Assembly: GCF_000374645.1 (NCBI RefSeq)
Contig: NZ_KB894802.1
Location: forward strand, 63,924 to 127,923
Source: Arhodomonas aquaeolei DSM 8974
GTDB taxonomy: Bacteria > Pseudomonadota > Gammaproteobacteria > Nitrococcales > Nitrococcaceae
DNA length: 64,000 bases
Direction: 5' to 3'
Both the position numbers and the translations under genes were made by a program. Under the pieces are notes generated by a model that was not told where the DNA came from, ran no database searches, and saw nothing but the letters and a program-made list of their open reading frames with translations. This document shows, piece by piece, positions 54,912-64,000 of the stretch (within the stretch, counting starts at the first letter, position 1; each line of letters starts with the position of its first letter).

Positions 54912-55619
54912 ATGGAGCAAGACGTGACGCCGCGGCTGTCGATCATTATCCCCGTCCTCGACGAGGCGGCCGTTCTGCCCGGGCTGCTGGCGTCCCTGGT
55001 GCCGTTTCGCGAGGCCGGGGACGAGGTCATCGTCGCGGACGGCGGCAGCCGTGACGGTACGCCCGCATCCGCGGCGCGGCGGGCGGACCGGGTCGTGGGC
55101 ACGCCGCCCGGGCGTGCCCGGCAGATGAACGCGGGCGCCGCCCGGGCCTGCGGCGGGATGCTGTGGTTCCTGCACGCGGACTCGCGGCTCACCCCCGGAT
55201 GCCGGGACGCGCTTCTCGACGCCGTCGACGGTGGTGCCGCGTGGGGGCGGTTCGACGTGCGTCTGAGCGGTGACCGCTGGCTCTACCGGGTCATCGCCGC
55301 GGCCATGAACACCCGTTCACGCTGGACCGGTATTGCCACCGGAGACCAGGGACTGTTCGTTGACGCCGGCGTGTTCCGGCGCGTGGGCGGATTCCCGGAG
55401 CAGCCGCTGATGGAGGATATCGCGCTGTCGGCCCGGCTGCGCCGTGTCGCGCCCCCCTGGTGCGCGCCCGGGCCGCTGGTGACCTCCAGCCGGCGTTGGG
55501 AGCGTAACGGCGCGTGGCGCACGATCGCACTGATGTGGCGCCTGCGCCTGGCCTACCGGCTCGGCGCCGATCCGCAGCGTCTCCACCGGCGCTACTACCG
55601 TAGTGGCGATGCCCCGTGA
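54912..55619 (+). CDS. Family 2 glycosyltransferase, TIGR04283 type
   Basis: 235 residues, cytoplasmic GT-A fold. RLSIIIPVLDEAAVLPGLLASL is the usual family 2 opening; VIVADGGSRDGT holds the nucleotide-binding Asp, and WFLHADSRL gives the metal-binding DxD-like site. GDQGLFVDAGVFRRVGGFPEQPLMEDI is the acceptor-side motif. Proteins of this kind are annotated as arsenosugar-synthesis transferases, but no arsenic gene is seen here. A four-base overlap (GTGA) joins it to the next gene. GTG or later starts are possible; ATG 54912 gives a normal N-terminus. Confidence 0.85.
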   Translation: MEQDVTPRLSIIIPVLDEAAVLPGLLASLVPFREAGDEVIVADGGSRDGTPASAARRADRVVGTPPGRARQMNAGAARACGGMLWFLHADSRLTPGCRDALLDAVDGGAAWGRFDVRLSGDRWLYRVIAAAMNTRSRWTGIATGDQGLFVDAGVFRRVGGFPEQPLMEDIALSARLRRVAPPWCAPGPLVTSSRRWERNGAWRTIALMWRLRLAYRLGADPQRLHRRYYRSGDAP

Positions 55620-56260
55620 GCCGTCATCTGCTGATCTTCGCGAAGCCCCCGCTGCGCGGGCGGGTGAAGACCCGGCTGGCGCGGCGTATCGGCGACCGTG
55701 CCGCGCTGGCCGCATACCGGGGCCTGCTCCGCGATACGGTTGTCCGCCTCGCCGGCGCCGGCGGCGCCCGGCTTACCGTGGTTGGGGCCGGGGCGCCGCA
55801 CCCGGCGCTGCGGCGCCTGGCTGAGCGTCACGGCGGTGATTTCCGGACCCAGGGGCCGGGCGACCTCGGGGCGCGGATGGAGCGCGCGCTGCGGCGCGTG
55901 CTGGCTGGCGGCGGTCTGCCGGTGATCGTCGGTGCGGACTGCGCCGGCGTGACCCGTGCCCATTTGACCGGGGCCTTCGCGGCGCTGGAGGCGGGGGCGG
56001 GTGTGGTGCTCGCCCCGGCCGAGGACGGCGGCTATGCGCTGGTGGGGGCCTCCCGGCCCGTGTCCGAGGCGTTCGTGCGCATGCCCTGGGGCGATCCCCG
56101 GTTGATGCGCCGTACGCGCCGCCGTCTCGCTGCTGCCGGCGTCCCCGTTACCGAGCTGGCGCCGGCCTGGGACGTGGATGACTGGCTGGATCTGCACCGC
56201 TGGCGGCGCGAGCGCGGCCGGCGGCCGCTTGGAGGTCGCCCGCGCCACGGGTATCCTTGA
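55616..56260 (+). CDS. TIGR04282-type glycosyltransferase/nucleotidyltransferase (DUF2064)
   Basis: 214 residues, start GTG 55616 inside the end of the preceding gene. MSRHLLIFAKPPLRGRVKTRLARRIG is a nucleotidyltransferase-type opening with the Lys-Thr-Arg-Leu motif; VIVGADCAGVTRAHL and LAPAEDGGYALVGA follow, all typical of the DUF2064 group. It always travels with TIGR04283 genes in many bacteria, so the two likely act on one product, a modified sugar or glycolipid. Which one is unknown. Confidence 0.85.
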   Translation: MSRHLLIFAKPPLRGRVKTRLARRIGDRAALAAYRGLLRDTVVRLAGAGGARLTVVGAGAPHPALRRLAERHGGDFRTQGPGDLGARMERALRRVLAGGGLPVIVGADCAGVTRAHLTGAFAALEAGAGVVLAPAEDGGYALVGASRPVSEAFVRMPWGDPRLMRRTRRRLAAAGVPVTELAPAWDVDDWLDLHRWRRERGRRPLGGRPRHGYP

Positions 56261-56385
56261 GACCCGTCGGGTTCAGCGGCATAACGCTCGCCGCTCAGGG
56301 CCCGGATCGATGCCGGCGGACCGCATAACGGCCCGCTTTCCCGGGCAGGTGGCCTGTCGGAGTCAGGCCGCTACTAGGAGTGGCG

Positions 56386-57654
56386 ATGTTTCTGGAGCGC
56401 AACCCCCGCTTCGTCAGCCGTCTTACGCGCGACACCCTCGCGATCATACTGGCGGGCGGCCGCGGCGGCCGGCTCGCGAACCTCACCGACTGGCGGACCA
56501 AGCCGGCGGTGCCGTTCGGCGGCAAGTTCCGTCTCATCGACTTCCCGCTGTCGAACTGTATCAACTCGGGCATCCGCCGCATCGAGGTGATCACCCAGTA
56601 CAAGGCGCACTCGCTGATCCAGCACGTCCAGCGCGGCTGGGGGTTCCTGCGCGGCGAGTTCGGGGAGTTCATCGAGGTCGTCCCGGCCCAGCAGCGCCTG
56701 GATAAGCCCCTGTGGTTCGCGGGGACCGCCGATGCCATCCATCAGAACATCGACATCATCCAGGCCCACAACCCGGGCTACGTCCTCGTGCTCGCCGGCG
56801 ATCACGTCTACAAGATGGACTACGGGCCGATGATCGCCCAGCACGCCGCGAGCGGGGCGGACATGACCGTGGGCTGCGTGCGCATGCCGCGTGAGCGCGC
56901 GCGCTCGTTCGGGGTGATGACTGCGGATACCGACGGGCACGTGTTGCGTTTCGCCGAGAAGCCCGTGGACCCGGAGCCTACGCCGGACGATCCCGACCGG
57001 GCGCTGGTGTCCATGGGCATCTACATCTTCAATCGGGAGTATCTCTTCGAGCGCCTGCGCGCGGACGCCGAGGACATCAACTCTTCCCGGGACTTCGGCC
57101 GCGATATAATCCCCGCCGCGATCGAGCAGGACCGGGTGATGGCCTATCCATTCGCCGACCCTGAGTCCGGTGCCCAGCCCTACTGGCGGGACGTGGGCAC
57201 CGTGGACGCCTTCTTCGAGGCGAACCTGGAGCTCATCGGCCGGACCCCGGAACTCGACCTCTACGACGAGGACTGGCCGATCTGGACCTACCAGGCGCAG
57301 CTGCCGCCGGCGAAGTTCATCCACGACGGCGAGGGTCACGGCGGCATCGCCGTGGACGCGATGGTCTCCGGCGGTGACCTCATCGAGGGCGAGGTGCGCC
57401 ATTCGCTGCTGTTCAGCCAGGTCCGCGTGCGTCCGCGGGCCCGGGTGGAGGACGCCGTCATTCTGCCCGACGTCGAGGTGGGAGCGGGTTCGCGGATCCG
57501 CCGCTGCGTGATCGACGAGGGCTGCCGTATCCCGCCCGGGACGGTGATCGGCGAGGACGAGCAGGCGGACTGCGAGCGCTTCTACGTCTCCTCCGGCGGG
57601 GTGGTCCTGGTCACCGCGGAGATGCTTGGCCAGGAGGTCGCCCATGTCCGGTGA
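56386..57654 (+). CDS. glgC: Glucose-1-phosphate adenylyltransferase (ADP-glucose pyrophosphorylase)
   Basis: Makes ADP-glucose from glucose-1-phosphate and ATP, the committed step of bacterial glycogen synthesis. 422 residues. AIILAGGRGGRLANLTDWRTKPAVPFGGKFRLIDF (about 20-54) is the catalytic loop with the substrate Lys. YVLVLAGDHVYKMDYGPM carries the catalytic Asp. FAEKP and SMGIYIFNREYL follow. The C-terminal left-handed beta-helix starts at about 310. AGGAG lies five bases before ATG 56386; a GTG at 56380 adds two residues. Other glycogen genes (glgA, glgB, glgP) are absent from this window. A terminator overlaps its stop. Confidence 0.95.
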   Translation: MFLERNPRFVSRLTRDTLAIILAGGRGGRLANLTDWRTKPAVPFGGKFRLIDFPLSNCINSGIRRIEVITQYKAHSLIQHVQRGWGFLRGEFGEFIEVVPAQQRLDKPLWFAGTADAIHQNIDIIQAHNPGYVLVLAGDHVYKMDYGPMIAQHAASGADMTVGCVRMPRERARSFGVMTADTDGHVLRFAEKPVDPEPTPDDPDRALVSMGIYIFNREYLFERLRADAEDINSSRDFGRDIIPAAIEQDRVMAYPFADPESGAQPYWRDVGTVDAFFEANLELIGRTPELDLYDEDWPIWTYQAQLPPAKFIHDGEGHGGIAVDAMVSGGDLIEGEVRHSLLFSQVRVRPRARVEDAVILPDVEVGAGSRIRRCVIDEGCRIPPGTVIGEDEQADCERFYVSSGGVVLVTAEMLGQEVAHVR

Positions 57655-57677
57655 TGGAAACGATTTCCATCGTTTTT
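57653..57677 (+). terminator. Rho-independent terminator overlapping the glgC stop codon
   Basis: Stem GATGGAAA / TTTCCATC with loop CGA (57653-57671), then GTTTTT. The stem begins inside the TGA stop. The rest of the gap to 57820 is AT-rich and carries the promoter below. Confidence 0.8.
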
Positions 57678-57715
57678 CGGCCGACGAACGGTCACTGGCG
57701 ACAATCCTGTATCCA

Positions 57716-57744
57716 TTGAATTAATCCCTTTACAGCCCTAGAAT
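57716..57744 (+). promoter_or_regulatory. Sigma-70 promoter of the 88-residue gene
   Basis: TTGAAT (57716-57721), 17 bases, TAGAAT (57739-57744). Leader of about 70 bases. The stretch is much more AT-rich than its surroundings. Confidence 0.65.
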
Positions 57745-57820
57745 TAGCTATGTCGCGGCGCAGCATAGCGACAGCAGAATCAGTGGTGTTTTCAACAATG
57801 TTCTGAATCGGAGGTTCACC

Positions 57821-58087
57821 ATGCAGAACGAGGGGCGTGATCTCATCTTTTTCCCGTCCAAGGCGCAGGACCTGATGGCCATGACCGCCGCCGAGCGCGA
57901 TCACTGGCTGATGCAGGAGATGCGCCGGGCCCGCGCCCGCACGATCCAGCATGGTGTCACCGCGATTCGCAACTGGCTCGGGCGTCGTTTCGGGTTCGGC
58001 GGCAGCGCGCCGGCGGGCAACGTGGTCTCGGTCAACGAGCGTGCCCGCGGCGGCGAGAGCCGCGAGGGCCGGCGGCACGTCGCCTGA
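57821..58087 (+). CDS. Small basic protein, unknown function
   Basis: 88 residues, not recognised. MQNEGRDLIFFPSKAQDLMAMTAAERDHWLMQEMRRARARTIQH is likely helical with many Arg; IRNWLGRRFGFGG follows, then a polar tail. No signal peptide or full membrane helix. CGGAGG six bases before the ATG and a good promoter upstream support it as real. A GC hairpin follows, then an entericidin-like gene with its own promoter. Its size, charge and single-gene unit resemble stress-induced small proteins, but that is only likeness. Confidence 0.72.
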   Translation: MQNEGRDLIFFPSKAQDLMAMTAAERDHWLMQEMRRARARTIQHGVTAIRNWLGRRFGFGGSAPAGNVVSVNERARGGESREGRRHVA

Positions 58088-58112
58088 ATGACACGCCGGC
58101 GGCGCCACTGTG

Positions 58113-58138
58113 CAGCGGCGGCCTCCGGGCCGCCGCTG
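58113..58138 (+). terminator. Terminator-like hairpin after the small gene
   Basis: CAGCGGCGGCC / GGCCGCCGCTG, an 11-bp perfect stem with loop TCCG, followed by TCGTTT. It overlaps the -35 region of the next gene's promoter. Confidence 0.55.
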
Positions 58139-58142
58139 TCGT

Positions 58143-58170
58143 TTGCGCGAATGGTTTTTGGCCGTATGAT
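58143..58170 (+). promoter_or_regulatory. Promoter of the entericidin-like gene
   Basis: TTGCGC (58143-58148), 16 bases, TATGAT (58165-58170). About 47 bases before the start codon. Confidence 0.55.
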
Positions 58171-58217
58171 TTCGGTTGTCGACGAATCCACCCCACTGAG
58201 TGAGGAGACGACGGAAA

Positions 58218-58358
58218 ATGGCTAGTACGCTGCGTGCCATCATTGCCCTGACGCTGATCGCCGGGGTCCTCGTGATCGCGGGCTGCAACACCATGGAAGG
58301 CTTCGGCAAGGACGTGAAGAACACCGGAGAGGCGATCGAGAAGAAGGCGAGCGATTAG
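58218..58358 (+). CDS. Entericidin-like small lipoprotein
   Basis: 46 residues, too short for many gene finders. MASTLRAIIALTLIAGVLVIAGC is a lipoprotein signal with lipobox IAGC, so the mature protein would be about 24 residues, acylated at Cys23: CNTMEGFGKDVKNTGEAIEKKASD with the usual entericidin pattern NTxxGxGKDxxxxGxAIExxA. Entericidins are small membrane lipoproteins made in stationary phase or stress, with a proposed toxin/antidote role in E. coli. Only one copy is present. GAGGAG and a purine-rich stretch precede the ATG. A hairpin follows. Confidence 0.9.
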   Translation: MASTLRAIIALTLIAGVLVIAGCNTMEGFGKDVKNTGEAIEKKASD

Positions 58359-58400
58359 GCACAGGGCGGAGCGCCCGGCGGGCGTGTTCGTCCCGACGAG

Positions 58401-58426
58401 AGAAGCCGGCCCGCAGGCCGGCTTCT
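58401..58426 (+). terminator. Hairpin after the entericidin-like gene
   Basis: AGAAGCCGGCC / GGCCGGCTTCT, an 11-bp perfect stem with loop CGCA, followed by TCG. Probably the terminator, working on both strands since tRNA-Leu points toward it. Confidence 0.65.
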
Positions 58427-58440
58427 TCGTATCCGCAAGC

Positions 58441-58527
58441 TGGTACCGGGAGGGGGACTTGAACCCCCACGCCCTTTCGGGCATCGAATTTTGAGTCCGA
58501 CGCGTCTACCGATTCCGCCATCCCGGC
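58441..58527 (-). tRNA. tRNA-Leu (CAA)
   Basis: 87-nt class II tRNA on the minus strand with encoded CCA. Acceptor GCCGGGA pairs with TCCCGGT. Anticodon stem TCGGA/TTCGA encloses CTCAAAA, anticodon CAA. Long variable arm GCCCGAAAGGGC. Confidence 0.95.
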
Positions 58528-58610
58528 AGGGCGGCTTCAGTATACGTCAGCCGCGGACACCCCGTGAAGGCGCCGGCGGGGCGCGGGGATTCGCCGCCGT
58601 GCGGCGGCCC

Positions 58611-58619
58611 TGATACTAT
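58611..58619 (+). promoter_or_regulatory. Extended -10 promoter of the queA operon
   Basis: TGATACTAT: an extended TG, one base, then TACTAT. No good -35 is seen, as is normal for extended -10 promoters. It lies about 31 bases before queA. Confidence 0.5.
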
Positions 58620-58636
58620 CGCCGGCTGTTCGGTAA

Positions 58637-60805
<2,169 letters not shown>

Positions 60806-60883
60806 CATAATGCGCGACTTTGCGGGTCACCCGGGAGGCGGTGGCCGCGGAGTTGATACGTCAATGATATCGAGGAGACTCGT

Positions 60884-61279
60884 ATGGACTTCCTGATTTC
60901 CGATGCCCTAGCCCAGGGGCAGGGCGGGGCCGCACCGGGCGGTACGCTCACCAGTCTGATCTTTCCCGTTGCCCTGATCGTCATCTTCTACTTCCTGCTG
61001 ATCCGTCCCCAGCAGAAGCGCGCCAAGGAGCACAAGAAGCTCGTCGAGGGCCTCGCCAAGGGCGACGAGATCGTCTCCAGCGGCGGGCTCGCCGGCAAGG
61101 TGACCGATGTCGGCGAGAACTTCGCCAGCGTCGAGATCGCCCCGAATGTCGAGATCCGGCTGCAGAAGAGTGCCGTGGCGCAGGTGCTGCCCAAGGGCAC
61201 GCTCAAGCAGAAGCTGGAGAAGGCCGACAGCGGCCAGGACAAGTCGGGGAAGAAAGCCGGCAAGTCGGACGAGCAGTAA
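60884..61279 (+). CDS. yajC: Preprotein translocase subunit YajC
   Basis: Small inner-membrane partner of SecDF. 131 residues. One membrane helix at about 25-43 (LIFPVALIVIFYFLLIRPQQKRAKEHKKLVEGL, with the family RPQQKR motif directly after it). The cytoplasmic part has GDEIVSSGGLAGKV. The Lys/Ser-rich tail is longer than usual. It is 78 bases after tgt. Confidence 0.95.
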   Translation: MDFLISDALAQGQGGAAPGGTLTSLIFPVALIVIFYFLLIRPQQKRAKEHKKLVEGLAKGDEIVSSGGLAGKVTDVGENFASVEIAPNVEIRLQKSAVAQVLPKGTLKQKLEKADSGQDKSGKKAGKSDEQ

Positions 61280-61303
61280 TCCCGCCGCGACCAGGGAGTC
61301 GGC

Positions 61304-63163
61304 ATGACCAACCGCTATCCGCTCTGGAAGTACCTCATCCTTGCGGTCGTGCTCGTGGTGGGGGTGATCTACGCGCTGCCGAACCTCTTCGGCTCGGACC
61401 CGGCGCTGCAGATATCCACTGAGTCCGGTGACCCTCCGGCGGAGACCGTGCAGCAGCGCGTCGTCGACCGCATCGAGGGCATGGGACTGGCAGTCAAGGG
61501 CACCGAGGTGCGCGAGGGCCGCTTCCTGGTCCGCCTCAACAACACCGAGGCCCAGCTCGCCGCCAAGGACGAGCTGGACGTCTCTCTGGGGCCGAAGTAC
61601 ACGGTCGCGCTCAACCTCGCGCAGTCCACACCGGACTGGCTGCGGGCGCTGGGGGCGCGGCCGATGTTCCTCGGCCTCGACCTGCGCGGCGGTGTTCACT
61701 TCCTCATGGAGGTGGACACCGATGCGGCGATCCAGCAGCACATGGATCGCTATACCAACGAGTTCCGCAAGGCGCTGCGCGAGGCGCGCGTGCGCTATAC
61801 GGACATCAGCGAGGATGGCACCAGCCTGCGCCTGGGCTTCGATGCCGCCCAGGAGCGCGAGCAGGCCTTCCAGGTCCTCAGCGACGACTACCGTGAGCTC
61901 GAGTTCACCTCGGACGAGTCCGACGGGCAGTTCTGGATGCGTGCGAAGCTGCCGGAGAAGCAGGTCCAGGAGATCGTCGACTTCGCCGTCGAGCAGAACA
62001 TCACCACCCTGCGCAACCGGGTCAACGAGCTCGGCGTGGCCGAGCCGGTGATCCAGCGCCAGGGTCGCAGCCGCATCGTGGTCCAGCTCCCGGGTGTGCA
62101 GGACACCGCCCGCGCCAAGGACATCCTCGGCGCCACGGCGACGCTCGAGTTCCGGCCCGTGGACATGGACAACTTCCCCTACCAGGGCGGTGCGGACGGC
62201 CCGGTGCCGCCGGGCTCGGAGGTGTACCCGCGCCAGGACGGCGGCTACGTGATGCTCGAGGACAACGCCATCCTCACCGGCGAGTACATCACCGACGCGC
62301 AGTCCGGGCTTGATCAGCGCACCGGCCAGCCGGAGGTGACCATCCGCCTCAACGCCGCCGGCGGCGACCTCATGACCCGGTTCTCGGCCCAGCACGTCAA
62401 CGATTACATGGCGGTGCTGTTCATCGAGACCCAGACGGTGACCCAGCGCGTCAACGGCGAGGTGCAGCGTCGCCAGCAGACCGACCGCAAGGTCATCAGC
62501 GTCGCCCAGATCCAGGAGCAGCTCGGCAGCCGCTTCCGGATCACCGGGCTGGGGAACCCGCGGGAGGCGCGCAACCTGGCGTTGCTGCTGCGGGCCGGCT
62601 CCCTCGCCGCGCCGCTGCAGATCGTCGAGGAGCGGACCATCGGCCCGAGCCTGGGCCAGGAGAACATCGACCAGGGCCTCGCCGCCGTGGTGGTCGGCTT
62701 CCTGCTCGTGGTCGCGTTCATGGCGCTTTACTACAAGGTCTTCGGCCTGATCGCCGACGTGGCGCTGCTGCTGAACCTCGTGCTCATCGTCGCCGCGTTG
62801 TCGCTCCTGCAGGCCACGCTCACGCTGCCCGGCATCGCCGGCATCGTGCTGACCGTGGGTATGGCCGTGGACGCCAACGTGCTGATATTCGAGCGTGTAC
62901 GCGAGGAGATACGGGCCGGGGCCTCGGCGCGGACCGCCATCGACTCCGGCTACGGCAAGGCGTTCTCGACCATCGCCGACGCGAACATCACGACGCTGAT
63001 CGCAGCGATCGTGCTCTTCGCCTTCGGTACCGGCCCGGTCAAGGGCTTCGCGGTCACCCTGTCCATCGGCATCGTGACATCGATGTTCACCGCGATCATG
63101 GGCACCCGCGGGCTGGTGAATCTCATCTACGGCGCCCGCCGCAAGGCGCGGCTCTCGATCTAG
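61304..63163 (+). CDS. secD: Protein translocase subunit SecD
   Basis: Inner-membrane, proton-driven factor that pulls exported proteins out of SecYEG on the periplasmic side. 619 residues. First helix at about 8-27; large periplasmic P1 domain with the LGLDLRGGVHFLMEVD motif near 125; five more helices in the C-terminal part, with GMAVDANVLIFERVREE (a conserved RND-type motif) near 525. Twenty-five bases after yajC, 13 before secF. Confidence 0.97.
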   Translation: MTNRYPLWKYLILAVVLVVGVIYALPNLFGSDPALQISTESGDPPAETVQQRVVDRIEGMGLAVKGTEVREGRFLVRLNNTEAQLAAKDELDVSLGPKYTVALNLAQSTPDWLRALGARPMFLGLDLRGGVHFLMEVDTDAAIQQHMDRYTNEFRKALREARVRYTDISEDGTSLRLGFDAAQEREQAFQVLSDDYRELEFTSDESDGQFWMRAKLPEKQVQEIVDFAVEQNITTLRNRVNELGVAEPVIQRQGRSRIVVQLPGVQDTARAKDILGATATLEFRPVDMDNFPYQGGADGPVPPGSEVYPRQDGGYVMLEDNAILTGEYITDAQSGLDQRTGQPEVTIRLNAAGGDLMTRFSAQHVNDYMAVLFIETQTVTQRVNGEVQRRQQTDRKVISVAQIQEQLGSRFRITGLGNPREARNLALLLRAGSLAAPLQIVEERTIGPSLGQENIDQGLAAVVVGFLLVVAFMALYYKVFGLIADVALLLNLVLIVAALSLLQATLTLPGIAGIVLTVGMAVDANVLIFERVREEIRAGASARTAIDSGYGKAFSTIADANITTLIAAIVLFAFGTGPVKGFAVTLSIGIVTSMFTAIMGTRGLVNLIYGARRKARLSI

Positions 63164-63176
63164 GGCGAGGTCCAGC

Positions 63177-64000
63177 ATGAACCTGTTCAAACGTGACACG
63201 CAGATCGACTTCCTGGGCAAGCGGCGCATCGCGTTCGTCGTCTCGCTCGTCCTGCTCCTGATCGCCGTGGGCTCGCTCGCCGTGCGCGGGCTGAACTTCG
63301 GGCTCGACTTCACCGGCGGCACGCTGGTGGAGATCGGTTACCAGAAGCCGGTGTCCCTGGACGAGGTGCGAAGCGAGATCGGGGACGCCGGGTTCACCAG
63401 CGCCGTGGTCCAGCATTTCGGCACCGCCAAGGACGTGCTCATCCGGGTGCCCCCGGAGGGGGCCACGGGGCAGCGTGTCGGTGACCGCATCCTCGCCGCC
63501 GCCCGCGGCGGCGACCGCCAGCCGGAGCTGCGGCGGGTGGAGTTCGTCGGGCCACAGGTGGGCGATCAGCTCAAGGAGCAGGGCGGACTGGCGATGCTCT
63601 ACGCGCTCGCCGGCATTCTCGCCTACGTTGCTTTCCGCTTCGAATACCGCTTCGCCCTGGGGGCGGTGGCGGCGCTGGTGCACGACGTGACCATCACCCT
63701 GGGCTTCTTCTCGGTGACGGGCGTGGAGTTCGACCTCACGGTGCTCGCCGCGTTGCTCGCGGTGATCGGTTACTCGCTCAACGACACCATAGTGGTGTTC
63801 GATCGTATCCGGGAGAACTTCGTACGCGTACGCAAGGGCACCCCGGTGGACGTGGCGAATATGTCGCTGAACCAGACCCTCTCGCGCACGTTGATGACCT
63901 CCGCGACGACGCTGCTGGTCGTCATCGCGCTGGCGGTGCTGGGCGGTGAGCTCATCCGGCCGTTCTCGGAGGCGCTGCTCGTGGGTATCGGCGTCGGGAC
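63177..64000 (+). CDS. secF: Protein translocase subunit SecF (cut by the window end)
   Basis: About 274 codons are visible, the stop lies beyond the window; full proteins are about 310 residues. MNLFKRDTQIDFLGKRRIAFVVSLVLLLIAVG gives the first helix. RGLNFGLDFTGGTLVEIGY is the SecF periplasmic motif; LTVLAALLAVIGYSLNDTIVVFDRIREN is the conserved RND-type segment. It works as a complex with SecD. Confidence 0.97.
   Translation, partial: MNLFKRDTQIDFLGKRRIAFVVSLVLLLIAVGSLAVRGLNFGLDFTGGTLVEIGYQKPVSLDEVRSEIGDAGFTSAVVQHFGTAKDVLIRVPPEGATGQRVGDRILAAARGGDRQPELRRVEFVGPQVGDQLKEQGGLAMLYALAGILAYVAFRFEYRFALGAVAALVHDVTITLGFFSVTGVEFDLTVLAALLAVIGYSLNDTIVVFDRIRENFVRVRKGTPVDVANMSLNQTLSRTLMTSATTLLVVIALAVLGGELIRPFSEALLVGIGVG

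Overview
The window looks like a chromosome segment from a high-GC, probably halophilic or halotolerant gammaproteobacterium. The conserved blocks tig-clpP-clpX-lon-hupB and queA-tgt-yajC-secD-secF support this, as do the proteobacterial yejABEF transporter and the strongly acidic, Asp/Gly/Ala-rich proteins. Ectothiorhodospiraceae or relatives is my guess from style alone; there is no rRNA here to confirm it. I see no prophage, insertion sequence, transposase or CRISPR array. Ten tRNA genes are present.

Layout. 1-1400: uraD converging on folD. 1483-2014: tRNA Pro-Arg-His-Lys operon with a promoter and a terminator. 2201-5859: three unrecognised genes (secreted, membrane, secreted); the last ends in a duplicated domain. 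6005-12811: tRNA-Leu, then the protein quality-control block tig-clpP-clpX-lon followed by hupB; clpX and lon each have a close match to a sigma-32 heat-shock promoter. 12825-13027: tRNA-Val and tRNA-Asp directly behind hupB, closed by a terminator. 13103-15884: ppiD converging on fabI. 16058-22003: yej-type oligopeptide ABC operon with an extra small gene. 22061-23488: der. 23504-30094: a signalling cluster (coiled-coil membrane protein, REC-HD-GYP regulator, PAS histidine kinase, PAS-GGDEF-EAL protein). 30322-32443: amidoligase, class I amidotransferase and YqaA membrane protein in an overlapping operon, with a CRP/Vfr-like site upstream.

32605-53253 is the most striking region. It holds an 18.2-kb gene for a 6,076-residue exoprotein of the LktA (leukotoxin) type, then its outer-membrane two-partner secretion transporter, then a SapC-family protein. 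An 11-bp-spaced direct repeat lies in front of the giant gene. The exoprotein alone takes up 28% of the window.

53386-58527: tRNA-Arg, tRNA-Ala, a zinc alcohol dehydrogenase, a pair of glycosyltransferase/nucleotidyltransferase genes of the TIGR04283/TIGR04282 type, glgC, a small unknown gene, an entericidin-like lipoprotein gene and tRNA-Leu(CAA). 58650-64000: queA-tgt-yajC-secD-secF, with secF cut by the window end.

How they fit together: Tig, ClpXP, Lon, PpiD and SecDF/YajC cover folding, degradation and export. The signalling cluster has two candidate cyclic-di-GMP phosphodiesterases. The amidoligase and TPS blocks are the accessory, least understood part. All family calls are from reading the translated sequence; no database search was run.
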